DNA from: Clostridiales bacterium
Lineage (GTDB): Bacteria > Bacillota > Clostridia > Lachnospirales > Cellulosilyticaceae
DNA length: 64,000 nt
NCBI GenBank assembly: GCA_019418225.1
Contig: DYCF01000017.1
Coordinates: forward strand, 1 to 64,000
Direction: 5' to 3'
A program made the position numbers and the translations under genes. Within the stretch, counting starts at the first letter, position 1. The number at the start of each line of letters is the position of its first letter. This document shows, piece by piece, positions 33,119 through 40,763 of this stretch. The notes beneath the pieces are model-generated. The model did not search any database. It was not told where the DNA came from and was given only the letters and a program-made list of their open reading frames with translations.

Positions 33119-33309
33119 GTAAGGTTTTACCCAAAGGTACCTCGCCTACCGCCGCTCAAAATCTCGCCGGGTGTGGATAAGTGGCATACACTCATCTTAG
33201 CTTGACTTCGACCAAAGGGAGGGAAATGGAAAATGAGTGTATGCCACTTATCCATGCCCTCATAACCTCACTAGCGGCGGTCAACACCTTTGCGTACTTT
33301 TAACCTTAC
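33119..33309. repeat. long imperfect palindrome 2
   Basis: The gap 32937-33305 holds this 191-bp palindrome centred at 33214. Its core arms are a perfect 22-bp inverted repeat (33174-33195 with 33233-33254). Further out are CCGCCGCT (33149-33156 with 33273-33280) and the ends GTAAGGTT/AACCTTAC. The right end overlaps the stop codon of the ABC gene. The loop (CTTGACTTCGACCAAAG) resembles that of palindrome 1. It is more GC-rich than its surroundings. Confidence 0.85.
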
Positions 33310-35159
33310 GCAACTTCAAATTGACTATTGTAAAGGTTGGCATAGAAATTGCCTTTTGCAATAAGCTCTTCATGTGTCCCTTGTTCAATAATATCGCCAT
33401 CTTTCATTACTAAGATGAGATCTGCATTACGAATAGTTGAAAGGCGGTGAGCAATCACGAAACTTGTTCTGCCCTTCATAAGGTTTTCCATAGCTTTTTG
33501 AATAAGTACTTCTGTACGTGTATCTACGGAACTTGTAGCTTCATCTAAAATAAGGATTTTAGGATCTCTTAAAATAGCACGTGCTATTGTTAAAAGCTGC
33601 TTTTGACCTTGTGAAACATTACTTGCCTCTTCATTAAGAATCATATTGTAGCCATCTGGAAGAGTATGCACGAATTCATCTACGTGAGCTGCTTTGGCCG
33701 CTGCAATAATTTCCTCCTCTGTAGCATCCTGTCTGCTGTAACGAATATTATCCATAATGCTAGCATTATAAAGCCATGTATCTTGAAGTACCATACCGAA
33801 TAATTTACGGAGGTCTTCTCTTGTAAAGTCACAAATATCATGCCCATCTACTTTAATGCTTCCCGCATTTAGTTCATAGAAACGCATTAAAAGTTTCACA
33901 ATTGTTGTTTTACCAGCACCAGTAGGTCCTACAATAGCAACCGTTTGACCTGGTTTGATATCTGCTGTAAAGTTATTAATAATTGTTTTAGTATCCGTAT
34001 AACCAAAGTGTACATTTTCAAAACTTACAGCACCTTGTGGGTTTTCTAAGGAAACTGGCGTTTTTGTTTCTGCCACTTCTTCATCCTCATCTAGGAACTC
34101 AAAAACACGTTCCGCAGCTGCTGCTGTTGATTGCAGTGTATTTGAAATATTAGCAAGCTGTCCCATAGGTTGTGTAAAACTTCTCATATATTGAATGAAA
34201 GCTTGAATATCCCCGACTTCAATGGCATTTTTAACTGCAAGGAAACCACCTAAAATACATACAATCACATAACCAAGGTTCCCTACAAATCCCATAAGTG
34301 GCATCATCATACCTGATAAGAACTGAGATTTCCATGAAGATTCATAAAGTGTTTCGTTATATTTATTAAAGGTTTCAAGCGCATCTTCTTCACCATTAAA
34401 AGCCTTTACAACGATATGTCCACTATACATTTCTTCAATATGACCATTTAAATGACCTAAATATTCTTGTTGTGCCTTAAAGTACTTTTGTGAACGCTTT
34501 ACAACGCCCATAACAACAACTAATGAAAGTGGAATAACAATAATGGCTACAAGTGTCATCAGTGGACTAATGCTCAGCATCATTACAAGCACACCAAGTA
34601 CTGTCACAATAGATGTAATGATTTGTGTTAAACTTTGACCTAAAGTTTGACTTACCACATCCACGTCATTTGTAATACGCGAAAGGACTTCACCATGTGT
34701 TTTTGTGTCAAAGTATTTAATTGGCATACGGTTGATTTTCTCTGAAATTTCTTTTCTTAGGTTATACGTTACTTTTTGAGAAACACCCGACATAATCCAT
34801 GATTGAATATAAGCAAATACTGCTGAAATAATATAGATGACTAAAAGTAAGCCAATAATCTTACCAATGAAGTCATAATCAATTGCCATAGTACCAGTTT
34901 TCACATATCCCATAACACCTTCAAAAAGTTTCGTTGTAGCTTTCCCGAGTATTTTAGGACCTACAATAGAAAAAACAGTTGAGGCAATGGCAAATATAGC
35001 CACGATACTAATCCCTATTTTAAATTGACCTAAATAGCTCATAAGCTTTTGCATAGTACCTTTAAAGTCTTTTGCTTTTTCTCCAGGTCCCATACCTCTC
35101 ATTGGGCCATGTCCACCCATAGAGCCTTTCCTTTGTGGAGGGCGATTATTATTACTCAT
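33306..35159 (-). CDS. ABC exporter half-transporter with active ATP site
   Basis: A 617-residue type IV ABC exporter subunit. After a Gly/Pro/Lys-rich N-terminus six membrane helices run from about 45 to 335; the nucleotide-binding domain has Walker A GPTGAGKT, signature VSQGQ, complete Walker B ILILDEATSSVD with the catalytic Glu, and the switch His in VIAHRLS. With the preceding gene it forms a heterodimer in which this subunit supplies the active site (the TM288/LmrD role). The genes overlap by eight bases. The exported substrate is likely a drug, lipid or peptide. Confidence 0.93.
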   Translation of the reverse strand: MSNNNRPPQRKGSMGGHGPMRGMGPGEKAKDFKGTMQKLMSYLGQFKIGISIVAIFAIASTVFSIVGPKILGKATTKLFEGVMGYVKTGTMAIDYDFIGKIIGLLLVIYIISAVFAYIQSWIMSGVSQKVTYNLRKEISEKINRMPIKYFDTKTHGEVLSRITNDVDVVSQTLGQSLTQIITSIVTVLGVLVMMLSISPLMTLVAIIVIPLSLVVVMGVVKRSQKYFKAQQEYLGHLNGHIEEMYSGHIVVKAFNGEEDALETFNKYNETLYESSWKSQFLSGMMMPLMGFVGNLGYVIVCILGGFLAVKNAIEVGDIQAFIQYMRSFTQPMGQLANISNTLQSTAAAAERVFEFLDEDEEVAETKTPVSLENPQGAVSFENVHFGYTDTKTIINNFTADIKPGQTVAIVGPTGAGKTTIVKLLMRFYELNAGSIKVDGHDICDFTREDLRKLFGMVLQDTWLYNASIMDNIRYSRQDATEEEIIAAAKAAHVDEFVHTLPDGYNMILNEEASNVSQGQKQLLTIARAILRDPKILILDEATSSVDTRTEVLIQKAMENLMKGRTSFVIAHRLSTIRNADLILVMKDGDIIEQGTHEELIAKGNFYANLYNSQFEVA

Positions 35160-36888
35160 TGTCTAGTTCCTCCCTTGATAATTGTGATAATGCAATTTCC
35201 TTATAAACGCTGCAGTTTTGAAGAAGTTCATGGTGTGTCCCCTTCCCTACAATGCGTCCGCCATCTAAAACAATAATTTGCTCTGCATGCATAATTGAAC
35301 TAATACGCTGTGCAACAACTAACATTGTTGTATCTGCCATCTTTTCCTTAAGCGCCTTTCTAAGTGCTGCATCTGTTTTAAAGTCTAAAGCAGAGAAACT
35401 ATCATCCAAAATACAAATCGGTGCTTTTTTAGCAAGTGCACGGCCAATTGATAAACGTTGTTTTTGACCACCCGATACATTGCTTCCGCCTTGTGCAATT
35501 GGTGCTTTAATGCCTTCTGGTTTAGCTAAAATAAACTCTTTAGATTGAGCGATTTCAATAACTTCTTCAATTTCTAAATCTGTTGCTTCTTTACGGCCAT
35601 ATTTCAGGTTGCTTTCTATATCTCCTGAGAATAAAACAGCCTTTTGAGGCACATAGCCTATTTGTTCATGTAAGTTATGTTGACTAATGTCTCTTACATC
35701 AATGCCATCAATTGTAATAGCACCTTTTGTCACATCATAAAATCTTGGAATTAAGTTAATCAGTGTGGATTTTCCGCTTCCTGTAGAACCTATAAAAGCT
35801 GTTGTCTCTCCTGGTTTTGCTGTAAAGCTGATATCATGAAGCACAGCATCTTCAGCACCTGGATAAGAGAATTCTACATTTTTAAATTCTACTATTCCTT
35901 CTACTTTATTATTAAATTTCTTTTCTTCTTTAGGGTCACGAATGGCAACTTCTGTTTCTAATACTTCTGCCACACGGTCTCCTGAAACAGAAGCTCTAGG
36001 AATCATAATGAACATCATTGAAATCATTAAGAAACTCATAATAATTTGCATTGCATATTGGATAAATGCCATCATATCCCCTACTTGCATATTTAAGTTA
36101 CCTACTTCCTTGGCACCAATCCATACAATCAGTACTGTTGTAAGGTTCATAATAAGCATCATAGCAGGCATTAAAAATGACATGAGACGATTTACAAATA
36201 AATTGACACCTGTAAGTGTTTTGTTTGTCTCATCAAAACGTGCTTCTTCGAAACCTTGTGTATTAAATGCACGAATAACAAGCATCCCTGATAAATTCTC
36301 TCGTGTTACTAAGTTTAATTTATCAATAAGCTTTTGCACACGTTTGAAACGTGGTAATGCTAAGCTAAAGATTACTGCAATAATGCCTATTAAAATAATA
36401 ACTGCTAAAGCAATAATCCATGACATTGATACATTCTTTGATAATGCTTTAAAGATTCCACCTACACCCATAATTGGTGCATAAAAGACCATACGAAGCA
36501 TCATAATAAGTACCGTTTGAACTTGTGTAATATCATTTGTTGTTCTTGTAATTAATGAAGCAGATTGGAATTTATCAAATTCAACACTTGAGAAACTCTC
36601 AACTTTTTCAAATACATCTCTTCTAAGTGCCATAGCTACCTTTGCTGCAATATGTGATGCAAAAAGGCCTACCACAATGGCACAAACTGCACTTCCTAAA
36701 GAAATAAGAAGCATCATCCCTCCTGTTTTAATAATATAGGTGGTATCACCTACGCTAATCCCTTGATTCACAATTTTAGACATATAATCTGGTAATGCTA
36801 ACTCGCACATTGCTTGTGAAAATAAAAGTACAATAATGGCAAATATATGTCCTATATAAGGCTTTAAATACTTAATCAGCTTAATCAT
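35152..36888 (-). CDS. ABC exporter half-transporter with degenerate ATP site
   Basis: A 578-residue type IV ABC exporter subunit with six membrane helices (about 15-310) and a nucleotide-binding domain. Walker A GSTGSGKS and signature VSGGQ are normal, but Walker B reads CILDDSFSALD with Asp instead of the catalytic Glu, and the switch His is replaced by Gln (VVAQRIS). This is the pattern of the non-hydrolysing half of heterodimeric exporters such as TM287/288 and LmrCD. It follows the tetR gene in the same operon (21-base gap) and overlaps the partner gene. Confidence 0.93.
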   Translation of the reverse strand: MIKLIKYLKPYIGHIFAIIVLLFSQAMCELALPDYMSKIVNQGISVGDTTYIIKTGGMMLLISLGSAVCAIVVGLFASHIAAKVAMALRRDVFEKVESFSSVEFDKFQSASLITRTTNDITQVQTVLIMMLRMVFYAPIMGVGGIFKALSKNVSMSWIIALAVIILIGIIAVIFSLALPRFKRVQKLIDKLNLVTRENLSGMLVIRAFNTQGFEEARFDETNKTLTGVNLFVNRLMSFLMPAMMLIMNLTTVLIVWIGAKEVGNLNMQVGDMMAFIQYAMQIIMSFLMISMMFIMIPRASVSGDRVAEVLETEVAIRDPKEEKKFNNKVEGIVEFKNVEFSYPGAEDAVLHDISFTAKPGETTAFIGSTGSGKSTLINLIPRFYDVTKGAITIDGIDVRDISQHNLHEQIGYVPQKAVLFSGDIESNLKYGRKEATDLEIEEVIEIAQSKEFILAKPEGIKAPIAQGGSNVSGGQKQRLSIGRALAKKAPICILDDSFSALDFKTDAALRKALKEKMADTTMLVVAQRISSIMHAEQIIVLDGGRIVGKGTHHELLQNCSVYKEIALSQLSREELDNE

Positions 36889-36909
36889 GCTAAACCCCCT
36901 CTAGTTCGT

Positions 36910-37524
36910 CTAATTTTTAGAAATGCCTCTTTTTATAACTTCCATTTGAAATGTATAGGCCTTAAGACATCTATCCTTCTCTACATTTCCTTTTAAATAA
37001 GCTGCCATTGAGCCAAAAATAATCCCTTTAAGCATTCTTAAAAAGTATTTCATCTCTTCTTCATCAGAAATACGAAGCTGCGTTAAATCCATATTCTCAA
37101 CTAATATTCTCATACTTCCTGCAAAAGGATGTTTGACGCAATGGGGTATCATCTTATCTTGCATTTTTTCATTCATACTCAAAAATATATTTTTGCAAAG
37201 TTTTTTCACCCTCGGATCATCTAATCCCTCAATATTTTGCTTGAACCAAATTTCACTAGCTGTAAAAACATCACCTTTTTCATCTTGGAGTATTTTAATA
37301 AGTCGTTCAAAAAAGTCTTTACCTGCTTCTTCAACAAGATATAAAAATAAATCATCCTTATCTTCAAAATACTGATAAAAACTTCCTCTTGGAATCCCCG
37401 CTCGCTTAATAATATTTGCAATAGAAGCCTCCTGTAAAGTAACCTCCGAAAATTCCTGTCTCGCCGCCTCTAAAATCAATGCTCTTTTTTCACTTGGTAA
37501 ATTAAAAAAAGTTTGCTTTGGCAT
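36910..37524 (-). CDS. TetR/AcrR-family repressor of the exporter operon
   Basis: A 204-residue TetR-type regulator. The N-terminal helix-turn-helix is clear (RALILEAARQEFSEVTLQEASIANIIKRAGIPRGSFYQYFED, split here over residues 13-57), followed by a helical ligand domain. GGAAGG precedes the ATG. It is the first gene of an operon with the two ABC subunits, and three palindromic operators lie over its promoter, so self-repression relieved by an export substrate is the likely mode. Confidence 0.92.
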   Translation of the reverse strand: MPKQTFFNLPSEKRALILEAARQEFSEVTLQEASIANIIKRAGIPRGSFYQYFEDKDDLFLYLVEEAGKDFFERLIKILQDEKGDVFTASEIWFKQNIEGLDDPRVKKLCKNIFLSMNEKMQDKMIPHCVKHPFAGSMRILVENMDLTQLRISDEEEMKYFLRMLKGIIFGSMAAYLKGNVEKDRCLKAYTFQMEVIKRGISKN

Positions 37525-37572
37525 ACAATCTTCCTTTCCTACACATCACATTCAGAGTTCATTTTTCATTTA

Positions 37573-37636
37573 TGACACACTGTCATATGACGCTTTGTCA
37601 CTTTTCAATTATATATGACACTGTGTCACATTGCAA
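37573..37636 (-). promoter_or_regulatory. tetR promoter with three operator-like palindromes
   Basis: On the minus strand -35 TTGCAA (37631-37636) and -10 TATAAT (37608-37613) are 17 bases apart. Three 13-bp sites of form TGACnnnnnGTCA occur: TGACACACTGTCA (37573-37585), TGACGCTTTGTCA (37588-37600) and TGACACTGTGTCA (37616-37628). The last lies exactly between -35 and -10, the others just downstream of the start point. This is a strong case for TetR-type repression of the operon. Confidence 0.85.
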
Positions 37637-37742
37637 CCCTAATTTTATCTTCCCCTATTTCTAAACCAAAATTCTCCTCGCATATCCCTTAAAAGTACGC
37701 CCTTTCGCCTAAACCATTTACCTAAATTTTCTTCTCCTCTTC

Positions 37743-37865
37743 TCATACCAAAAACATTTGTTCTTTCCCCTCAGCTGATATCTCCACAAAGTACAGACCT
37801 GCGGCTTTTTTAGAAAACTTGTCAGGTGTACGTAAGTTTAAAATATATCTCTTAAACTTATCCAT
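37743..37865 (-). CDS. possible short peptide or gene remnant
   Basis: The 406-bp gap 37525-37930 holds the tetR promoter, a GNAT terminator and this 40-codon frame (MDKFKRYILNLRTPDKFSKK, then AGLYFVEISAEGKEQMFLV, stop). The product looks protein-like, but there is no good ribosome-binding site. Parts of the surrounding DNA (TTAAAAGTACGC near 37690 and ACTTATCCATGCC near 37858) match the arms of palindrome 2, so this may be a decayed copy of that element. Confidence 0.25.
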   Translation of the reverse strand: MDKFKRYILNLRTPDKFSKKAAGLYFVEISAEGKEQMFLV

Positions 37866-37881
37866 GCCGCAACCGCCCCAC

Positions 37882-37914
37882 AAAAAAAGGCCGCAGCACC
37901 TTTGTGCTACGACC
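37882..37914 (-). terminator. terminator of the 37931 GNAT gene
   Basis: An 11-bp stem GGTCGTAGCAC/GTGCTGCGGCC with loop AAAG is followed by seven T on the minus strand. Confidence 0.88.
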
Positions 37915-37930
37915 ATCTATTTCTATTTAT

Positions 37931-38440
37931 TTATAACTTCTTAATCATCATCAGACCTTGATTATCATCAATTTCTAATTGCTCATGAATACGTGCATGC
38001 TCTATATAGAAAATCCCTTTGCCATCTGGCTGATAGCCTCTCTTGGCATAAAGTTTTTGTGCTGGTTCATAAGGATCTGCAAGACCGACACCTACACCGC
38101 AATATTCACTGCGTTGCAACGCACGTCTTTCTAGCTCATCCATTAATTTCATTGCAATGCCTCTACTTTTAAATGCATCAAGTACTTCTATATCTGTAAT
38201 TTCTGGTATGCCTTCTTCTTCGAAGCCTTCATACTCGCTTTCCCACAAAATAGTAGCATATCCTGCAATCTGACCTTTACAATAAGCAACAACAGTATCT
38301 CTCTTTCCTATACGGCCTGCTTCTAAATAGGATGTATAAAGCTGAGTGGTCCCATGGACCTTACCGGCGAAAGCTTCCTCTAAATTCTTACAATCTGCTT
38401 CGTCCATTTCTCTCAGTATAATATCCCCTTCTATATCCAT
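37931..38440 (-). CDS. GNAT acetyltransferase
   Basis: A 169-residue acetyltransferase with EITDIEVLDAFKSRGIAMKL carrying the acetyl-CoA-binding loop and QKLYAKRGYQPDGKG near the end. It is a single-domain form. CGGAGGAA precedes the ATG and the gene has its own terminator. Substrate unknown. Confidence 0.88.
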   Translation of the reverse strand: MDIEGDIILREMDEADCKNLEEAFAGKVHGTTQLYTSYLEAGRIGKRDTVVAYCKGQIAGYATILWESEYEGFEEEGIPEITDIEVLDAFKSRGIAMKLMDELERRALQRSEYCGVGVGLADPYEPAQKLYAKRGYQPDGKGIFYIEHARIHEQLEIDDNQGLMMIKKL

Positions 38441-38519
38441 TTGGTTCCTCCGTTAATTTTTTATTTAATAGGTTATCTTCCCTATTATACGCCTCACAAT
38501 ATACATATGCAAGTGACTC

Positions 38520-39326
38520 TTATTTCATGGCAACAAATTTCTCAATTACCTGTGCCACACCATCTTCTTCATTTGAACCTGTAATGTAATCGGCTGCTGC
38601 CTTCACTTCTTCAAAGGCATTACCCATAGCTACTCCAAGTCCTGCATACTCAATCATATCAAGGTCATTACCTGCATCACCAATACAAATAATTTCTTCT
38701 CTTTTGATACCAAGGTGCTCACCTAATGCTTTCACACCTATGGCCTTGCCAGAATTCTTATTTAAAAATTCTAAGAAATAAGGTGCACTTCTTACAACTG
38801 TATACTTTTCATAAACTTCCTCTGGTAACTGCTTAATTGCTTCTTCTAAAACCTCCGCTGGGTCAACAAGCATTACTTTAACGATATCTTCATCTAAAGG
38901 AATCTCACTATAGTCTATCTCATGGACAGCAATGCCATTAATACGTCCTTCAAGCTGTGAGTATTCACTCATTTTAGGTGTGATACAGCCGTCTTTTGAA
39001 AAAGCATGAATATTTATATTTAATTTTTGTGCAATGTCATAAAGATACATTAAATCTGTTCCCTTTAAAACACTTTTTGCAATTACTTCTTTTGTGCCTA
39101 CATTTTGTACGACACTACCATTATAGCTTAGTACATAATCTTCCTCTGTGCAAAGTCCTAATTCTTCCAAATAGCGATTCAGCCCTTCAATAGGTCTTCC
39201 TGATGCTAAAACAACTTTAACCCCTTGTTCATGGGCCATTTGAATGGCAGCTTTTGTTCTATCTGAAACTGTTTTATCTTCACGTAATAAAGTACCATCC
39301 ATATCTACTGCTACTAACTTATACAT
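38520..39326 (-). CDS. Cof-type HAD phosphatase
   Basis: A 268-residue HAD-IIB hydrolase of the Cof/YidA kind. Motif I is DMDGTLL (nucleophile Asp8), motif II VLASGRP, the lysine of motif III lies around GKAIGVKALGEH, and motif IV is IGDAGNDLDMIEYAG. These enzymes dephosphorylate sugar phosphates and flavin or vitamin phosphates in the cytosol. Length and motifs are complete. AAGGAGTG lies before the ATG. Confidence 0.93.
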   Translation of the reverse strand: MYKLVAVDMDGTLLREDKTVSDRTKAAIQMAHEQGVKVVLASGRPIEGLNRYLEELGLCTEEDYVLSYNGSVVQNVGTKEVIAKSVLKGTDLMYLYDIAQKLNINIHAFSKDGCITPKMSEYSQLEGRINGIAVHEIDYSEIPLDEDIVKVMLVDPAEVLEEAIKQLPEEVYEKYTVVRSAPYFLEFLNKNSGKAIGVKALGEHLGIKREEIICIGDAGNDLDMIEYAGLGVAMGNAFEEVKAAADYITGSNEEDGVAQVIEKFVAMK

Positions 39327-39397
39327 TTTAATTTACACTCCTTATGTATTACATTTATTCTATTATACCAAATATAATGCTGTATTCTACATATTTT

Positions 39398-39922
39398 TCA
39401 TCCTCTGGTGCAAATTACCTTACTTTTTAAGAATTGCTCTACGTCTTTACGCTTCTTAAGTGGTACGACATAATCACTTTTTCGTGTTACAATGCCTCTC
39501 CCTTTATAATTCACCCTTAGTATTAATTTCTCTGGTCTTTCATACCAAGTAAAATTTACTACTTTTTCAAAACCTATAAGTTCTAATTGCCTGCTACTTC
39601 TTAAACCATCTTTTGTCATACACCATCTATAATGTGAAATATATTCCATTGCATAATAAATCAATAAATAACCTGCTACTAAATAAAGCATGATGCGCTC
39701 ATCAAAATTTTTTGTAACCGCTCCCCAAATGACCACTAGCACGAAACCAATTAAAATCACACCCCCTGCATATCGCAAAATAACTTCCATACGACTTTCA
39801 TCCAAACCGGATTTGATTATTTTCTCTTTTTCTAATAACTCATATGTTTTTTTAGCCCTATGCTGCGTACTTAATAAAGCAACTAGCCACACAATTAAAA
39901 TAAGTCCAATACCAAGTTCCAT
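39398..39922 (-). CDS. membrane protein with PH-like C-terminal domain
   Basis: A 174-residue protein with three membrane helices (about 1-19, 50-68 and 77-94) and a soluble C-terminal half that resembles the YcxB-like/bacterial PH fold (TKDGLRSSRQLELIGFEKV, ILRVNYKGRGIV). AGGAGGCAAGGAAG lies before the ATG. Family assignment is tentative and function unknown. The 174-bp gap upstream of it holds only a terminator for mogA. Confidence 0.6.
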   Translation of the reverse strand: MELGIGLILIVWLVALLSTQHRAKKTYELLEKEKIIKSGLDESRMEVILRYAGGVILIGFVLVVIWGAVTKNFDERIMLYLVAGYLLIYYAMEYISHYRWCMTKDGLRSSRQLELIGFEKVVNFTWYERPEKLILRVNYKGRGIVTRKSDYVVPLKKRKDVEQFLKSKVICTRG

Positions 39923-40053
39923 CTTCCTTGCCTCCTATATTCTATTTCAAAGTCATTTAATGATATAGATTCTCTGTCTTCTAATATGCTTGAAATCTTA
40001 TGTCTCTCTACAATCTATATATAGTATATATTAAAAATATTGTGAAATACACA

Positions 40054-40084
40054 AAAAAAGATTCTATATAAATAGAATCTTTTG
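40054..40084 (-). terminator. terminator of mogA/moaB
   Basis: The stem AAAAGATTCTAT/ATAGAATCTTTT is followed by further T on the minus strand. Confidence 0.85.
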
Positions 40085-40096
40085 CAAGACATTACT

Positions 40097-40606
40097 TTAA
40101 TCTAATTCATTAATTGTTCTAAGCCCTTCATAAATGGGGTCAATAATACTTTGGAAGGAACGACTTACATCTTTTACATCTTCTAATAAATTAATAATCA
40201 AGGTATTTCTACGTATCCCTGCCACCCCTCTTGAAAGCATCGCCTTCGGGTTATATTGAAGCTGATAATATCTTAAGGCTTCGCTAATACCAGGTACTTC
40301 TTTATCTAGCACCCCTTGTGTTGCCTCTGGTGTCACATCTCTTTTTCTAAATCCTACTCCCCCTGTCGTAATAACAAGATCGACTTTAATTTCATCACAA
40401 AGCATTACAAGTGCCTCTTGAATACGATCTAATTCATCTGGAATAACTATATAATATTTAATATCGAAGCCACGCCCCCTTAACATATAGTCTAATATTT
40501 TACCACTTTCATCTGCTTTTTCTCCGCTTGCACTACTATCACTAACTGTTAAAATACCAGCTGTAAAAATCTTGCGCTCTTTTTGTTTTTCTTTGTTCTT
40601 CTTCAT
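40097..40606 (-). CDS. molybdopterin adenylyltransferase (MogA/MoaB family)
   Basis: A 169-residue MoaB/MogA-fold protein of molybdenum-cofactor synthesis; MogA adenylylates molybdopterin to prepare it for metal insertion. The family motif appears as TTGGVGFRKRDVTPEA (usually TTGGTG), with AGILTVSDSSASGEKAD near the start. A short Lys-rich N-terminal tail is extra. GAGGAGG precedes the ATG. No other cofactor genes are beside it in this window, so it lies outside the main cluster. Confidence 0.92.
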   Translation of the reverse strand: MKKNKEKQKERKIFTAGILTVSDSSASGEKADESGKILDYMLRGRGFDIKYYIVIPDELDRIQEALVMLCDEIKVDLVITTGGVGFRKRDVTPEATQGVLDKEVPGISEALRYYQLQYNPKAMLSRGVAGIRRNTLIINLLEDVKDVSRSFQSIIDPIYEGLRTINELD

Positions 40607-40665
40607 TTAAAAGGCCTCCTCAATTAATCGCTATTACTTTTTTATATTTATAGTGAACGCTATAC

Positions 40666-40710
40666 AAAAAGGCGAGAAAGCATTACCTAAGGTAATGTTT
40701 TCTCGCCTTT
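40666..40710 (-). terminator. terminator of the cellobiose phosphorylase gene
   Basis: A long stem AAAGGCGAGAAA.CATTACC with its complement encloses the loop TAA, with T-rich sequence after it on the minus strand. Confidence 0.88.
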
Positions 40711-40763
40711 GAGATCATTGTTTATTTTAGAATATTATCATTATTCTATCCCCTTGTCAAGTT

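Noticed and set aside
33119..33309. Insertion sequence
   Set aside because: No transposase frame fits within the element, and no target duplication could be recognised.
40097..40606. Second-site molybdenum operon
   Set aside because: Only one cofactor gene is here; its neighbours are a phosphorylase and a membrane protein with separate terminators.
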